64,000 nucleotides of DNA, from positions 434,001-498,000 of the forward strand of contig NZ_JADQDB010000001.1 of the NCBI RefSeq assembly GCF_015694405.1, written 5' to 3'. This document shows, piece by piece, positions 17,619 through 26,155 of the stretch. Source of the stretch: Pelagibacterium limicola (GTDB taxonomy: Bacteria > Pseudomonadota > Alphaproteobacteria > Rhizobiales > Devosiaceae). Numbering within the stretch: position 1 is the stretch's first letter; each line of letters opens with the position of its first letter. Position numbers and translations under genes: made by a program. A model generated the notes under the pieces. It made no database searches. It was not told the origin of the DNA and was given only the letters and a program-made list of their open reading frames with translations.

Positions 17619-18109
17619 CGTCGCCAGTCGCGTTTAAGCCGGCCCCGGATACCGGGCACCTGATCGATATCCTCAACGCAACCCATCGCGAGATGCTTGC
17701 GCTGTGTCAGACGCTGGAGATGATCGCGGATTCCCTTCCGGCGGACATCGACCGCACCGTCTGCATTAACGCCGCTCGCATCCTGGGCCCGCTCATTGCC
17801 CGAGCCCAGGACATGGAGGAAGAGTTCATCTTTCCGGAGATCGAAAAGCGTTGGGCCATGCTGCCCGACATGACCAAAACCATCGAACGGCTGAAATACG
17901 AGCACCTCGAGGACATTTGTTTTTCCGAAGAACTTTACGATGCGCTGATGGCCTACGGGCGAGGCGTGGGCCAGCCGGCGCCCGACGCATTCGGCTATAT
18001 GCTGCGTGGATTTTTCGAGGGTCTGAGGCGCCATATTGCCTTTGAGCAGGATGTCATCGCCCCCCTGCTCGAGCGCGGCGCTCCTCAGCCAACACGTAAG
18101 CTCAACTAG
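17615..18109 (+). CDS. Hemerythrin HHE-domain-like protein
   Basis: This 164-residue, all-helical protein has an HHE-type pattern: His in LNATHREML (about residue 24), an acidic MEEEFIFPEIEKR (about residues 69-81), EHLED (about residue 97) and RRHIAFEQDVIAPLL near the C-terminus. Proteins of this fold bind a di-iron centre and may bind O2 or NO or help repair iron-sulfur clusters. One usual His is replaced by Glu, so metal binding is likely but not certain. It overlaps cydC by 4 bp and ends 4 bp inside the convergent fnrL gene, which places it in the low-oxygen block. Confidence 0.7.
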   Translation: MTSPVAFKPAPDTGHLIDILNATHREMLALCQTLEMIADSLPADIDRTVCINAARILGPLIARAQDMEEEFIFPEIEKRWAMLPDMTKTIERLKYEHLEDICFSEELYDALMAYGRGVGQPAPDAFGYMLRGFFEGLRRHIAFEQDVIAPLLERGAPQPTRKLN

Positions 18110-18843
18110 CCGCAGCGCAATTCCAGCCGCTCGGTATCGGGCACGACCACGGTGCGGTTGTTGATCACTTCGATCACACCGTCCCGGCGCAGCTTGGTGA
18201 GTTGGCGAGACACCGTCTCAATGGTCAGCCCGAGAAAATCGGCGATATCGGCCCGGCTCAACGGCAGGTCGAACTTGATGGTGCTCGCCGTTTCCATCTG
18301 CCGGCTGGCTTCGGCGGCAGGATCGATATGGGTTGCGATCAGCCAGAGGAAGCTGGCCACCTTCTCCGCCGCCGTCTTGCGTCCCAGGGTCAGCATCCAG
18401 CCCCGCGCGTCGTCGAGCTCTCGCAGCGCCTGTTCGTGGAGCTTGTGTTCGAGTTCCGGGCAGTCCTGCACCAACCGCTCAAGCGCGGGCTTGGGGATCC
18501 TGCACAATTCGACATCGGACGCCGCTTCCGCGGATACGGTGTTCTGCTTGCCGTAAAGCCGACCAAGAAAATCGGGCGCGAACTGGAGCCCCACAACCTG
18601 CTGGCGACCGTCCTCGAGCATCTTGGAGAGCTTGACGACGCCACGCATCACATTGGCATAGGACCGGATCTCGCTATCGTCAGCGATCAATTCCGTCCCG
18701 GCGGACTGCCGAACCTGCTGTGTGTGCTTTGAAAGAGTCAGCAGTTGCGCAGCATCCAAAGCCCCACAAATGCCCTTGTGCCTGACTTCACAACTCCGGC
18801 ACAATGCAGGCACTTCCGAATTGTGTATGTCCAGTCGGTCCAT
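18106..18843 (-). CDS. fnrL: Oxygen-sensing Crp/Fnr-family regulator, FnrL type
   Basis: This protein of 245 residues starts at the ATG before DRLDIHNSEV. The N-terminal cluster ligands CRSCEVRHKGIC (Cys15, 18 and 26) and Cys114 in VELCRIPK are the set needed for an O2-labile [4Fe-4S] cluster. A cyclic-nucleotide-fold domain and dimer helix precede the C-terminal helix-turn-helix (SRADIADFLGLTIETVSRQL). The recognition helix has E-T-V-S-R, the ExxSR contact set of FNR that reads TTGAT. It is divergent from hemN with an FNR box between them, so autoregulation is likely. Confidence 0.93.
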   Translation of the reverse strand: MDRLDIHNSEVPALCRSCEVRHKGICGALDAAQLLTLSKHTQQVRQSAGTELIADDSEIRSYANVMRGVVKLSKMLEDGRQQVVGLQFAPDFLGRLYGKQNTVSAEAASDVELCRIPKPALERLVQDCPELEHKLHEQALRELDDARGWMLTLGRKTAAEKVASFLWLIATHIDPAAEASRQMETASTIKFDLPLSRADIADFLGLTIETVSRQLTKLRRDGVIEVINNRTVVVPDTERLELRCG

Positions 18844-18919
18844 TTGCCGGCCTTTCCCAAACCGCCGCGGCCAACATATGCCGCGGCAAAGGCGGCGGTA
18901 AGCTGGGAAAACGTCGCAC

Positions 18920-18933
18920 TTGACCTCGATCAA
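18920..18933. promoter_or_regulatory. FNR/FnrL-type box between fnrL and hemN
   Basis: TTGACCTCGATCAA, identical to the box at 6122-6135, lies 60 bp upstream of the hemN ATG and 77 bp upstream of the fnrL ATG. It can serve hemN activation and fnrL autoregulation. Confidence 0.75.
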
Positions 18934-18992
18934 AGAGAATTCCGCTTCCCGGCAATAATGTCGCGTCCAATGATACCGGCGAGACTCCTCTG

Positions 18993-20342
18993 ATGCGCGA
19001 ACCTCTGGTGGCTGCCTACGCCACGCCCGTCCCCCGCTACACCAGCTATCCGACAGCCCCGCATTTCAACGAAAGCGTGACGCCCGCGGTGTTTTCCGAC
19101 TGGCTTGGCGCGCTCCCGCAGGACAAGCCCGTTTCGCTCTATCTCCACATTCCCTATTGCGACCGCATGTGCTGGTTCTGCGGCTGCCACACCAAGCAGG
19201 TGCGGCAATATGCGCCCATCGCCGCCTATCTCGAGGCGCTGCTCGCGGAAGTCGCGCTTGTCGCCGGCCGGATCGGACACCGTCTGGCGGCAAGTGCGAT
19301 CCATCTCGGGGGCGGCTCGCCAACCATGCTCGAGCCTGCCGACCTTAAGCGCCTGCTGACGGTCATTGGGGACCACTTCATCATTTCTCCCCGGACCGAA
19401 ATCAGCATCGAGATCGACCCCAACGATATCACGCCCGCCAAGCTCGACGCCATCGCCGCCGCCGGGATCAATCGTGCGAGCCTCGGCGTGCAAGATTTCA
19501 ATCCCACCGTGCAGGCTGCCATCAACCGCATCCAGACCTTCGGGCAGACCAAGACCGTCATCGATGGCCTGCGCGCCGCGGGCATCACGGCCATCAACGT
19601 CGATATGCTCTACGGCCTGCCCTACCAGACCGTAGACTCCGTCCTCATGACCGCGGAGCAGGTGCTTGCCCTCGACCCCACCCGCATCGCATTGTTCGGC
19701 TATGCGCATGTGCCGTGGATGAAAAAGCACCAGCGGCTCATCAACGAAACAGTCCTGCCCGACGCCAACGAACGCTTCGCGCAAGCCCAGGCCGCTGCTA
19801 CCTTCTTTGGCGGAAACGGCTTTGCTCCTATTGGAATGGACCATTTCGCGCGTCCCCACGATACCCTCGCCGTCGCAGCCCGGAACGGCGAGCTTCGCCG
19901 CAACTTTCAAGGCTACACAACCGACGCCACCGAAGCCCTGATCGGTTTGGGTGCATCTTCGATCAGTCGCCTCCCCCAAGGCTACGCGCAGAATGTCGTC
20001 GCTACGGCCAATTACATGCGCGCGGTGGAAGGGGGTGAACTCGCCATCGCCAAGGGCGTCGCCCTTACCGCTTCCGATCACATTCATGCCTATGCAATCG
20101 AACGCATCATGTGCGACTTCGCCCTCTCGCGTGCCGAGCTCATGAACCGCTTCGGCGCCCAGGCAAACGCGATCTTCAAGCGCGCCGATCTCTATCTTGC
20201 CACCCACAAGGACGGCCTTTTTGTCCGCGAAGGCGATTTCTACCGCGTCACAACCCGCGGCCGGCCCTTCGTCCGCCACATTGCCGCAGTCTTCGACGCC
20301 TACTTGAACAAGGGCGCCGGTCGGCACTCCATCGCGGTTTAG
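18993..20342 (+). CDS. hemN: Oxygen-independent coproporphyrinogen III oxidase
   Basis: This 449-residue radical-SAM enzyme is the full length of HemN. The cluster motif YCDRMCWFCGC (CX3CX2CXC, about residues 53-63) binds the [4Fe-4S] centre plus SAM. The LGGGSPTML stretch (about residue 105) is the SAM-binding GGGTP-like motif, and the C-terminal HemN domain is present. It decarboxylates coproporphyrinogen III to protoporphyrinogen IX without O2, so haem can be made for cytochrome bd when oxygen is low. The FNR box upstream agrees with this. The extra Cys after the CX3CX2C motif distinguishes true HemN from HemW. Confidence 0.95.
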   Translation: MREPLVAAYATPVPRYTSYPTAPHFNESVTPAVFSDWLGALPQDKPVSLYLHIPYCDRMCWFCGCHTKQVRQYAPIAAYLEALLAEVALVAGRIGHRLAASAIHLGGGSPTMLEPADLKRLLTVIGDHFIISPRTEISIEIDPNDITPAKLDAIAAAGINRASLGVQDFNPTVQAAINRIQTFGQTKTVIDGLRAAGITAINVDMLYGLPYQTVDSVLMTAEQVLALDPTRIALFGYAHVPWMKKHQRLINETVLPDANERFAQAQAAATFFGGNGFAPIGMDHFARPHDTLAVAARNGELRRNFQGYTTDATEALIGLGASSISRLPQGYAQNVVATANYMRAVEGGELAIAKGVALTASDHIHAYAIERIMCDFALSRAELMNRFGAQANAIFKRADLYLATHKDGLFVREGDFYRVTTRGRPFVRHIAAVFDAYLNKGAGRHSIAV

Positions 20343-20540
20343 ACCCAACCCTTCGGTCTTTTCCGTCTCTCGCCCGGATGATCCGGCAGCCCTAGCGCGG
20401 GAGACTCTTCAGCATCCCATGAGCAGTTGCCGTCCTACCGCCCCGATAGGCGGAGTGACGACGTGGGACGCGCAACGCTCATTCCAAGCGAATGCGCTAT
20501 GGCATACCCACCGGCTATTGCAAACCATTTTCAACTAGCA

Positions 20541-20569
20541 TTGACAAATTGCGAATGATTGTCATATTC
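20541..20569 (+). promoter_or_regulatory. Promoter with Fur-family-like operator upstream of the metal ABC importer
   Basis: A TTGACA -35-like hexamer (20541-20546) is followed after 16 bp by a CATATT -10-like hexamer. Between and over them lies GCGAATGATTGTCATATTC (20551-20569), which matches 13 of 19 positions of the classical Fur box and contains ATGA-N3-TCAT. Binding by Fur, Mur or Zur cannot be told apart from sequence alone. Confidence 0.55.
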
Positions 20570-20602
20570 ATTTCCGGCACTACAAACGAATATGGCCTTA
20601 CG

Positions 20603-21568
20603 ATGCATTTCCGCCTTCCCGGCGCCCTCACCGCCCTTCTTGCCATCGTACTCCCCGCCGCTGCGCATGCACAGCCTAATGTCGTTGCGACAGTGGGCAT
20701 GATCGGCGACATTGCAGAAACTGTGGGTGGGGAGTGCGTGTCGGTGACGACCCTCATGGGCCCCGGCACGGACCCGCACCTCTATCAGGCCACTGCCCGC
20801 GACGTTCAGACCTTCGGCAACGCCGATCTCATCCTTTATTCTGGCTTGACCCTCGAAGGCCAATTGGCCGACATCCTCTCCCGGCTCGGCGAACGCAAAC
20901 CCGCGCTTGCCGTCAGCGAAGTTGCGATCCCCGAGGAACATTTACTCGCCACCGACGACAGCTACGGCGTCGATCCACACGTTTGGATGGATACCGGCCT
21001 CTGGGCGCAAACCGTGAGTGTCATCGCTGACGCCCTCTCGGAAAGTGCCCCGGAGTGCGCCCAAGCCATCGCCGACCGAGCCCAGAGCTACGAAGGTCAA
21101 CTTATCGCGCTCGACCAGTGGGTGGCGCAGACCATCGCCTCCATTCCGGAGACACAGCGCGTGCTTGTCACAGCCCATGACGCCTTTTCCTATTTCGGCC
21201 ACGCCTATGGTATCGAGGTTGCAGGCATTCAAGGTATTTCCACCAGCGCGGAAGCCTCGATTGCCGACATCCGCGAAACGGCTGAATTGCTCATAGAGCG
21301 AGGCATCCCAGCAATCTTCGTGGAGTCTACCATCAACCCCCGCACCATCCAGGCCGTCATTGACGCTGCCGGACGGCAGGGCCACACTGTAACTATTGGC
21401 GGCGAGCTGTTCGCGGATGCAATGGGCGATCCCGGAACGCCGGAGGGGACCTATATCGGCATGATCGTTTCCAACACTCTGGCCATCGCCCAAGCACTCG
21501 GCGGGGACCCCGCACCCTTCCCCGCCGCCCTTTCGGATTGGGCTGCTCGAACAGGCATCGATCCGTGA
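20603..21568 (+). CDS. Metal ABC transporter substrate-binding lipoprotein-like protein (Mn/Zn/Fe, ZnuA/TroA family)
   Basis: This protein of about 321 residues has a Sec signal ([20 protein letters not shown], mature end near AHA-QPN). It belongs to cluster A-I metal-binding proteins. Likely metal ligands are the His in TDPHLYQ, the His in DPHVWMD, and an acidic residue after VESTINPR. The His-rich loop typical of zinc-specific ZnuA is absent, which favours manganese or iron. The start at 20603 is chosen because the longer frame would include the promoter region. It is the first gene of a four-gene operon and its stop overlaps the ATPase start as GTGA. Confidence 0.88.
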   Translation: MHFRLPGALTALLAIVLPAAAHAQPNVVATVGMIGDIAETVGGECVSVTTLMGPGTDPHLYQATARDVQTFGNADLILYSGLTLEGQLADILSRLGERKPALAVSEVAIPEEHLLATDDSYGVDPHVWMDTGLWAQTVSVIADALSESAPECAQAIADRAQSYEGQLIALDQWVAQTIASIPETQRVLVTAHDAFSYFGHAYGIEVAGIQGISTSAEASIADIRETAELLIERGIPAIFVESTINPRTIQAVIDAAGRQGHTVTIGGELFADAMGDPGTPEGTYIGMIVSNTLAIAQALGGDPAPFPAALSDWAARTGIDP

Positions 21569-22338
21569 GTTCAAACCTCCACGAACCCGGCCTAGCCGTC
21601 CACTGCGAGGACCTGACGGTCAGCTACGCTGCGCGGCCGGTTTTGTGGGACATCGATGTCGACATTCCCCCGGGCGTCATGGCGGCCATTGTCGGCCCGA
21701 ATGGCGCGGGAAAATCGACGCTCATCAAATCCATCCTTGGCCTTGTCCGCCCCACTGCCGGACACATCACCATCCTCGGGCGCCCCTACAAGGACCAGCG
21801 CCGCCGCGTGGGCTACGTGCCGCAGCGATCGAGTGTCGATTGGGACTTCCCCACCACCGCCATCGATGTCGTGATGATGGGCCTTTACGGCCAGCTCGGC
21901 TGGTTCCGCAGACCCGGAACGAAGGAGCGTCAAAAGGCAAGCGATGCTCTCGCCCGCGTCGGCATGCTCGATTTTGCGGACCGTCAGATCAGCCAACTTT
22001 CCGGCGGCCAGCAGCAGCGTGTATTCCTGGCCCGTGCACTGGTCCAGGATGCCGAGGTCTATTTCCTCGACGAGCCCATGGCGGGCGTGGACGCCACCAC
22101 CGAACGCGCCATCGTCGCCATCCTTCACGCCCTGCGCGATGCCGGCAAGACCGTGATCGTCGTCCATCACGATCTGCAGACCGTGCGCACCTATTTCGAC
22201 TGGATGGTCATCCTCAACGTTCGTGTCATCGCCCAAGGCCCCGTCCGCGATATTTACAACGCCGATAACCTCCGCCGCGCCTACGGCGGACAGGTTGCGC
22301 TGCTGGATCGGGACAAGGTGCTCGGAGAGACCGGTTAG
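21565..22338 (+). CDS. Metal ABC transporter ATP-binding protein
   Basis: This ATPase of about 257 residues belongs to the Mn/Zn/Fe ABC family. Walker A is GPNGAGKST, the signature is [15 protein letters not shown], Walker B is [10 protein letters not shown] and the switch His lies in VVHHDL. The Q-loop segment [15 protein letters not shown] is characteristic of this family (SSVDWDFP precedes permease contact). Translation probably begins at GTG overlapping the TGA of the binding-protein gene. An in-frame TTG at 21538 would overlap more. A gap of 122 bp separates it from the first permease, unlike the tight spacing elsewhere in the operon. Confidence 0.92.
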   Translation: MSSNLHEPGLAVHCEDLTVSYAARPVLWDIDVDIPPGVMAAIVGPNGAGKSTLIKSILGLVRPTAGHITILGRPYKDQRRRVGYVPQRSSVDWDFPTTAIDVVMMGLYGQLGWFRRPGTKERQKASDALARVGMLDFADRQISQLSGGQQQRVFLARALVQDAEVYFLDEPMAGVDATTERAIVAILHALRDAGKTVIVVHHDLQTVRTYFDWMVILNVRVIAQGPVRDIYNADNLRRAYGGQVALLDRDKVLGETG

Positions 22339-22464
22339 ATGCCTGCGATATTTGAAGTGCTCCGCCGAATGGCCCCGTTGAAAGGTAAGTGCGGCTTTGG
22401 CAGGGCGGCAAAGGTCGGCGCCCCTGGTTCCACGCCACTCCGCAACGACCTTGCCTCCGCATGA
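22339..22464 (+). other. Possible 41-codon ORF filling the gap before the first permease
   Basis: Directly after the ATPase stop (TAGATG) an ATG opens a frame of 41 codons. It ends in ATGA, overlapping the proposed permease start. The product (MPAIFEVLRRMAPLKGKCGF and so on) has no recognised domain. It could be a translational coupling leader or a remnant of a dispersed repeat. Coding status is doubtful. Confidence 0.2.
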
Positions 22465-23600
22465 CCATGCTGGCCTTTCTCTCGGACTTCACGATCCAGA
22501 ATGTCATGGCCGGAGCCGCCCTGCTCGGCATCGTTTCGGGCGTGCTTGGAAGCTTTGCCGTACTGCGCAAGCAAAGCCTTCTTGGCGATACCCTTTCCCA
22601 TGCGGCGCTTCCTGGCATCTGCATCGGCTTTCTCATCGCCGGCGTCCGCGACCTGCCCGTCCTTCTCGCTGGAGCCCTCGTCACGGGTGCTGTTGCCGCC
22701 CTTCTCATGGTCGCATTGACGCGCACCACGCGCCTCAAGACCGATGCTGGACTTGGGATCGCCCTCTCGCTTTCCTTCGCCGTCGGCATCGTGCTGCTGA
22801 CCCACATTCAGGCCACTGGCGGCGCCGGACACGGCGGGCTGGAATCCTTCCTCTTCGGCCAAGCCGCCGCCATCCTGCGCTCGGACATTTATGTCATGGC
22901 CGCCATCGGCGCAGTCGCCCTGGCACTCGTCATGGCCTTCTGGAAGGAATTCAAGCTCGTATCCTTCGACCCCGATTACGCCCGCACGCTCGGCCTGCCC
23001 GTCCTCGCGCTCGATGTAACAATCACCGTCACCATAGCGCTTGCGGTCGTCATCGGCCTGCAGATGGTCGGTGTCGTGCTCATGGCCGCCATGGTCGTCG
23101 CCCCGGCTGCCGCTGCGCGCCAATGGAGCAACCGCCTTGGCACGATGGTCGCGCTCGCGGCACTTTTCGGCATGGCCTCGGGCCTGTTCGGAGCGCTCGT
23201 CAGCGCCACGGCACGTGGCCTCTCCACCGGGCCGCTGATCGTGCTCGCGGCCTCGGCAATCGTTCTGGTTTCGCTGGCGATTGCCCCTGGCCGGGGCATG
23301 GTATGGGAATGGCTCCAGCGCCTTAAGGACCGTCGCGCTCTGCCCTCCCGCCGCGTCCTCTCGACGCTTTATCGACTTGCCGCCGAACATGGCAATCCCG
23401 CCTATCCAGCCGAACAGACGATGCTCGACGCCTATCACGGCACCTCGACGGCACGTGGCCTTGAACGGCTTAAGGCGCGGGGTTTGGTCGCCCGTGCTGC
23501 CCACGCACCCGAGTTCACGCCCCATTGGGTCCTTACCCCTTCCGGCATAACCGAAGCCGAAGCGCTACTCGGTCACCCTAACGAGGACGAGAACCAATGA
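22461..23600 (+). CDS. Metal ABC transporter permease with C-terminal winged-helix-like extension
   Basis: This protein of about 379 residues is an ABC-3 family permease with eight or nine helices over about 280 residues (LRKQSLLGDTLSHAALPGIC is the family motif near the N-terminus). The remaining ~95 residues are soluble and look like a winged helix-turn-helix: LSTLYRLAAEH, then a helix pair ending LERLKARGLVAR, a wing region and TPSGITEAEALL. Such DtxR/MarR-like tails are known in some Mn/Fe permeases and may sense metal or DNA. The start at 22461 (ATGACCATG) is inferred; a GTG at 22389 would add a non-hydrophobic leader. Confidence 0.88.
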   Translation: MTMLAFLSDFTIQNVMAGAALLGIVSGVLGSFAVLRKQSLLGDTLSHAALPGICIGFLIAGVRDLPVLLAGALVTGAVAALLMVALTRTTRLKTDAGLGIALSLSFAVGIVLLTHIQATGGAGHGGLESFLFGQAAAILRSDIYVMAAIGAVALALVMAFWKEFKLVSFDPDYARTLGLPVLALDVTITVTIALAVVIGLQMVGVVLMAAMVVAPAAAARQWSNRLGTMVALAALFGMASGLFGALVSATARGLSTGPLIVLAASAIVLVSLAIAPGRGMVWEWLQRLKDRRALPSRRVLSTLYRLAAEHGNPAYPAEQTMLDAYHGTSTARGLERLKARGLVARAAHAPEFTPHWVLTPSGITEAEALLGHPNEDENQ

Positions 23601-24742
23601 TCGCCGCCTTCTTTGCCGATCCCGGGGCGATGATCGTTCTCACCGGCGCACTCGTCGGAATCGCGGCTTCGCTGGTCGGTACCTTCCTTGTCCTGCGCGG
23701 CACCTCGCTGCTCTCCGACGCCATCAGCCATTCCATCGTCTTTGGCATCATCATTGTCTGGCTACTGACACGGCAGACCGCTGGTCCCGTCCAGATCGCC
23801 GGCGCCGCCCTTACGGGGGTTCTCACCGTTTTCCTGACAGAAACCCTCAGCGCCACCGGCCGCGTCAAGTCCGACGCTGCCATCGGTCTCGTCTTTCCTG
23901 CCCTGTTTTCCATCGGCGTCCTGCTCATCAATATCTACGCCCGCGATGTCCACATCGACGAGCACACCGTGCTCCTGGGCGAAATCGGCTTCGTCTGGCT
24001 CGACACGACCGAACTTTTCGGCCTGCATGTCCCAGAAGCCGTCATCTGGATGAGCGTACTGACGTTGGCCAATCTCCTCTACATCAGCCTGTTCTACAAA
24101 GAGCTCAAACTCGCGACCTTCGATCCGGCGCTGGCCAAGGCCCTCGGCTTCGCGCCGGTAGCCGTGTTCTACGGCCTTCTCGCACTGACCAGCGGCACTG
24201 CGGTTGCAGCTTTCGATGCCGTCGGCGCGATCCTTTTCATCGCTTTCGTTATCGTCCCGCCCTCTGCCGCTTATCTCCTGACGGATCGCTTATCACTGAT
24301 GCTCGTCTATGGCGCCCTCATCGCCATCGCCTCCAGCCTCACGGGCTATTGGCTTGCTGTCTGGCTCAACGTCTCGATCGCCGGCATGATGGCTGTGATG
24401 ACCGGCGTGGCACTGCTCCTCGCCTTCCTCTTCGGTCCGCGATACGGACTCATTGCCCAGTCGCGGCGCCGTCATGCGCAAACCGCGGCCAATGCCTGCC
24501 GCGCCCTCGCAGTCCACCTCTATAACCACGAGGACAGCCCCTCGCGGTCCGAGGAAAATGTTGCTGAAGCCCTGAGGGAGCACCTGCATTGGAGCGAACC
24601 GCGCGCCCGCGACGTTCTCCTCCGCGCCCTCGATCAGGGCCTCGTGATCCGCACCGGCAATCTGCTTGAATTAACTGAAAAAGGTCGTGCCACCGCACGC
24701 GAAATCCTCGAGCCTTGGTCGCACCTAGGCGATCAGGCCTGA
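23597..24742 (+). CDS. Second metal ABC transporter permease with C-terminal winged-helix-like extension
   Basis: This 381-residue permease is the partner of the preceding one and overlaps it by 4 bp. The ABC-3 domain occupies about residues 1-285, with LRGTSLLSDAISHSIVFGI as the N-terminal family motif. After FLFGPRYGL a soluble region of about 90 residues again resembles a winged helix: NVAEALREHL, ARDVLLRALDQGLVIRTGN, LLELTEKGRATA. Having the same tail on both permeases suggests paired cytoplasmic domains below the pore. It is the last gene of the operon and is followed by a hairpin. Confidence 0.9.
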   Translation: MIAAFFADPGAMIVLTGALVGIAASLVGTFLVLRGTSLLSDAISHSIVFGIIIVWLLTRQTAGPVQIAGAALTGVLTVFLTETLSATGRVKSDAAIGLVFPALFSIGVLLINIYARDVHIDEHTVLLGEIGFVWLDTTELFGLHVPEAVIWMSVLTLANLLYISLFYKELKLATFDPALAKALGFAPVAVFYGLLALTSGTAVAAFDAVGAILFIAFVIVPPSAAYLLTDRLSLMLVYGALIAIASSLTGYWLAVWLNVSIAGMMAVMTGVALLLAFLFGPRYGLIAQSRRRHAQTAANACRALAVHLYNHEDSPSRSEENVAEALREHLHWSEPRARDVLLRALDQGLVIRTGNLLELTEKGRATAREILEPWSHLGDQA

Positions 24743-24744
24743 TA

Positions 24745-24765
24745 TTCCCGAGGCTCCATCGGGAA
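24745..24765 (+). terminator. Hairpin after the metal ABC operon
   Basis: TTCCCGA and TCGGGAA form a 7-bp stem with a 7-nt loop just 2 bp after the last permease stop. GTATGCTTTTC follows on the plus strand, so the T-run is a few bases displaced. Confidence 0.5.
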
Positions 24766-24828
24766 GTATGCTTTTCGATTTGCGGCGGGCGGGCGAGCCG
24801 GAAGGCAGCGATTCTTCTGATTTATTTC

Positions 24829-24864
24829 TGAACGAATTATACGAATTTCGTTCAACTCGTTCAA
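24829..24864 (-). promoter_or_regulatory. Orphan sigma-70-like promoter with overlapping 26-bp dyad
   Basis: On the minus strand TTGAAC (24859-24864) and TATAAT (24836-24841) are spaced by exactly 17 bp. A dyad with 8-bp arms TGAACGAA and TTCGTTCA (24829-24854) overlaps the -10 side, and TTGAACGA is repeated. No gene lies downstream on that strand before the 3' end of the metal permease gene. Transcription would give a short intergenic or antisense RNA. Confidence 0.35.
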
Positions 24865-26139
24865 TTAACGAATCAAAATAGCTCGAAAGTCGTTGACATT
24901 GGTCCCTGTCGGCCCCGGCACGAACAGATCCTCTGCCGCATTGAAGGCGCTCCACGCATCGTGCCGCGCCAGCAGCAATCGGGGGTCGACCCCCGCCGCC
25001 CGCATCCGCGCCAGGCTTTGCCCATCGGCAAACGCCCCCGCATTGTCCTCGGACCCATCGATCCCGTCGGTATCGGCCGCCAGCGCCTCGATCCGGGGAA
25101 TCCCTTCGATCCCGTGGGCAAAAGAAAGCAGGAATTCGGTATTCCGCCCGCCCTTGCCGTAAATTCCGTCGCGGATTGTTACCGTCGTCTCCCCGCCCGA
25201 AAGGATCGCGACGGGCTTTCTAAATGGCTGGTCTTTGACTGCGACCTCACGCGCAATGGCGGCGTGCATCGTCCCGATGTCCCGTGCCTCGCCCTCGATC
25301 GCATCCGAAAGGATGACGGCCTCCACCCCCATCTCCCGCGACTTAGCCGCGGCCGCGCCCAGCGATACGCCGGCCGAGGCAATCACATGCACCTCATTGC
25401 GCGCAAACCGCGGATCGTCCATTGAAGGCGCTTCCGCCTCACCGCTCCGCAAATGCGCCATCACCGCCTGCGGCAACGCCATCCGGTATTCGTCGATAAT
25501 CGCCAGCGCATCGGCCACCGTCCCGGCCCCCGGCACTGTCGGCCCCGACGCCACAGCCGCAGGATCGTCTCCGGCAACATCTGACACCACAAGGCTCACC
25601 ACCCGCGCCGGCCGGGCTGCCAGCGCCAGCCGCCCGCCCTTGATCCCTGACACCGCTTTGCGCACCACATTCATCGCCGAAACCGGGGCACCGGAGTTGA
25701 GCAGCGCCTTGTTGACTTCAACCTCGTCGGCAAAGCTCAAAGCCCCTGCAGGACACGGCAAAAGCGACGAGCCTCCACCCGAGATCAACGCAACGACCAG
25801 ATCGTTCTCGCCAAGACCCGCAACCGCTTCGAGCAGTGCACGACTTCCGGCAAGTCCGGCTTCATCGGGCACCGGATGTGCCGATTGCATCACGCGGATC
25901 TTTTCGGTCTTGGCCACCGGTCCGTGCCGATCGACCACCACGCCGCTGAACGGGCCGTCCCACAGCGCCTCGAACGCCGCTGCCATTTGACTGGCAGCCT
26001 TGCCAGCGCCCACGACGACAACCCGACCCCTTGGTCTTTCCGGGAGATGTTTCCTGATGGCGTCGAGAGGATCGGCCGCCCGCACGGCCGCATCGAAGAG
26101 GGCAACGAGAAACGCGCGCGACGAAAAATCGCTATCCAC
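24865..26139 (-). CDS. Glycerate 2-kinase, MOFRL family
   Basis: This protein of about 424 residues belongs to the type II (TtuD/GckA-like) glycerate kinase family, which makes 2-phosphoglycerate from D-glycerate and ATP. It was formerly annotated as hydroxypyruvate reductase. Typical segments are VVGAGKAASQMA (about residue 40), ALISGGGSSLLPCP, NVVRKAVSGIKGGRL, SDVAGDDPAAVASGPT and LSGGETTVTIRDG with KGGRNTEFLL in the C-terminal MOFRL domain. The start is GTG with GGAGG 8 nt upstream; the longer frame is only a shadow of cysQ. It follows cysQ by 16 bp. How the pathway connects to its neighbours is unclear. Confidence 0.9.
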   Translation of the reverse strand: MDSDFSSRAFLVALFDAAVRAADPLDAIRKHLPERPRGRVVVVGAGKAASQMAAAFEALWDGPFSGVVVDRHGPVAKTEKIRVMQSAHPVPDEAGLAGSRALLEAVAGLGENDLVVALISGGGSSLLPCPAGALSFADEVEVNKALLNSGAPVSAMNVVRKAVSGIKGGRLALAARPARVVSLVVSDVAGDDPAAVASGPTVPGAGTVADALAIIDEYRMALPQAVMAHLRSGEAEAPSMDDPRFARNEVHVIASAGVSLGAAAAKSREMGVEAVILSDAIEGEARDIGTMHAAIAREVAVKDQPFRKPVAILSGGETTVTIRDGIYGKGGRNTEFLLSFAHGIEGIPRIEALAADTDGIDGSEDNAGAFADGQSLARMRAAGVDPRLLLARHDAWSAFNAAEDLFVPGPTGTNVNDFRAILIR

Positions 26140-26155
26140 CGGCAAACCTCCGCCT

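Noticed and set aside
18930-20348. Long open frame on the minus strand opposite hemN (over 470 codons)
   Set aside because: hemN on the plus strand has a full domain match and catalytic motifs. The opposite frame has no recognised domain and reflects GC-rich codon use.
20343-20540. Riboswitch or small RNA in the leader of the metal importer
   Set aside because: There are short hairpins (for example CCGCC-CCGATA-GGCGG near 20440), but no known Mn or Zn riboswitch core could be matched.
22335-23525. Long minus-strand frame opposite the first metal permease (about 396 codons)
   Set aside because: The product is Gly/Asp/Arg-rich without a domain, and the permease on the other strand is clear.
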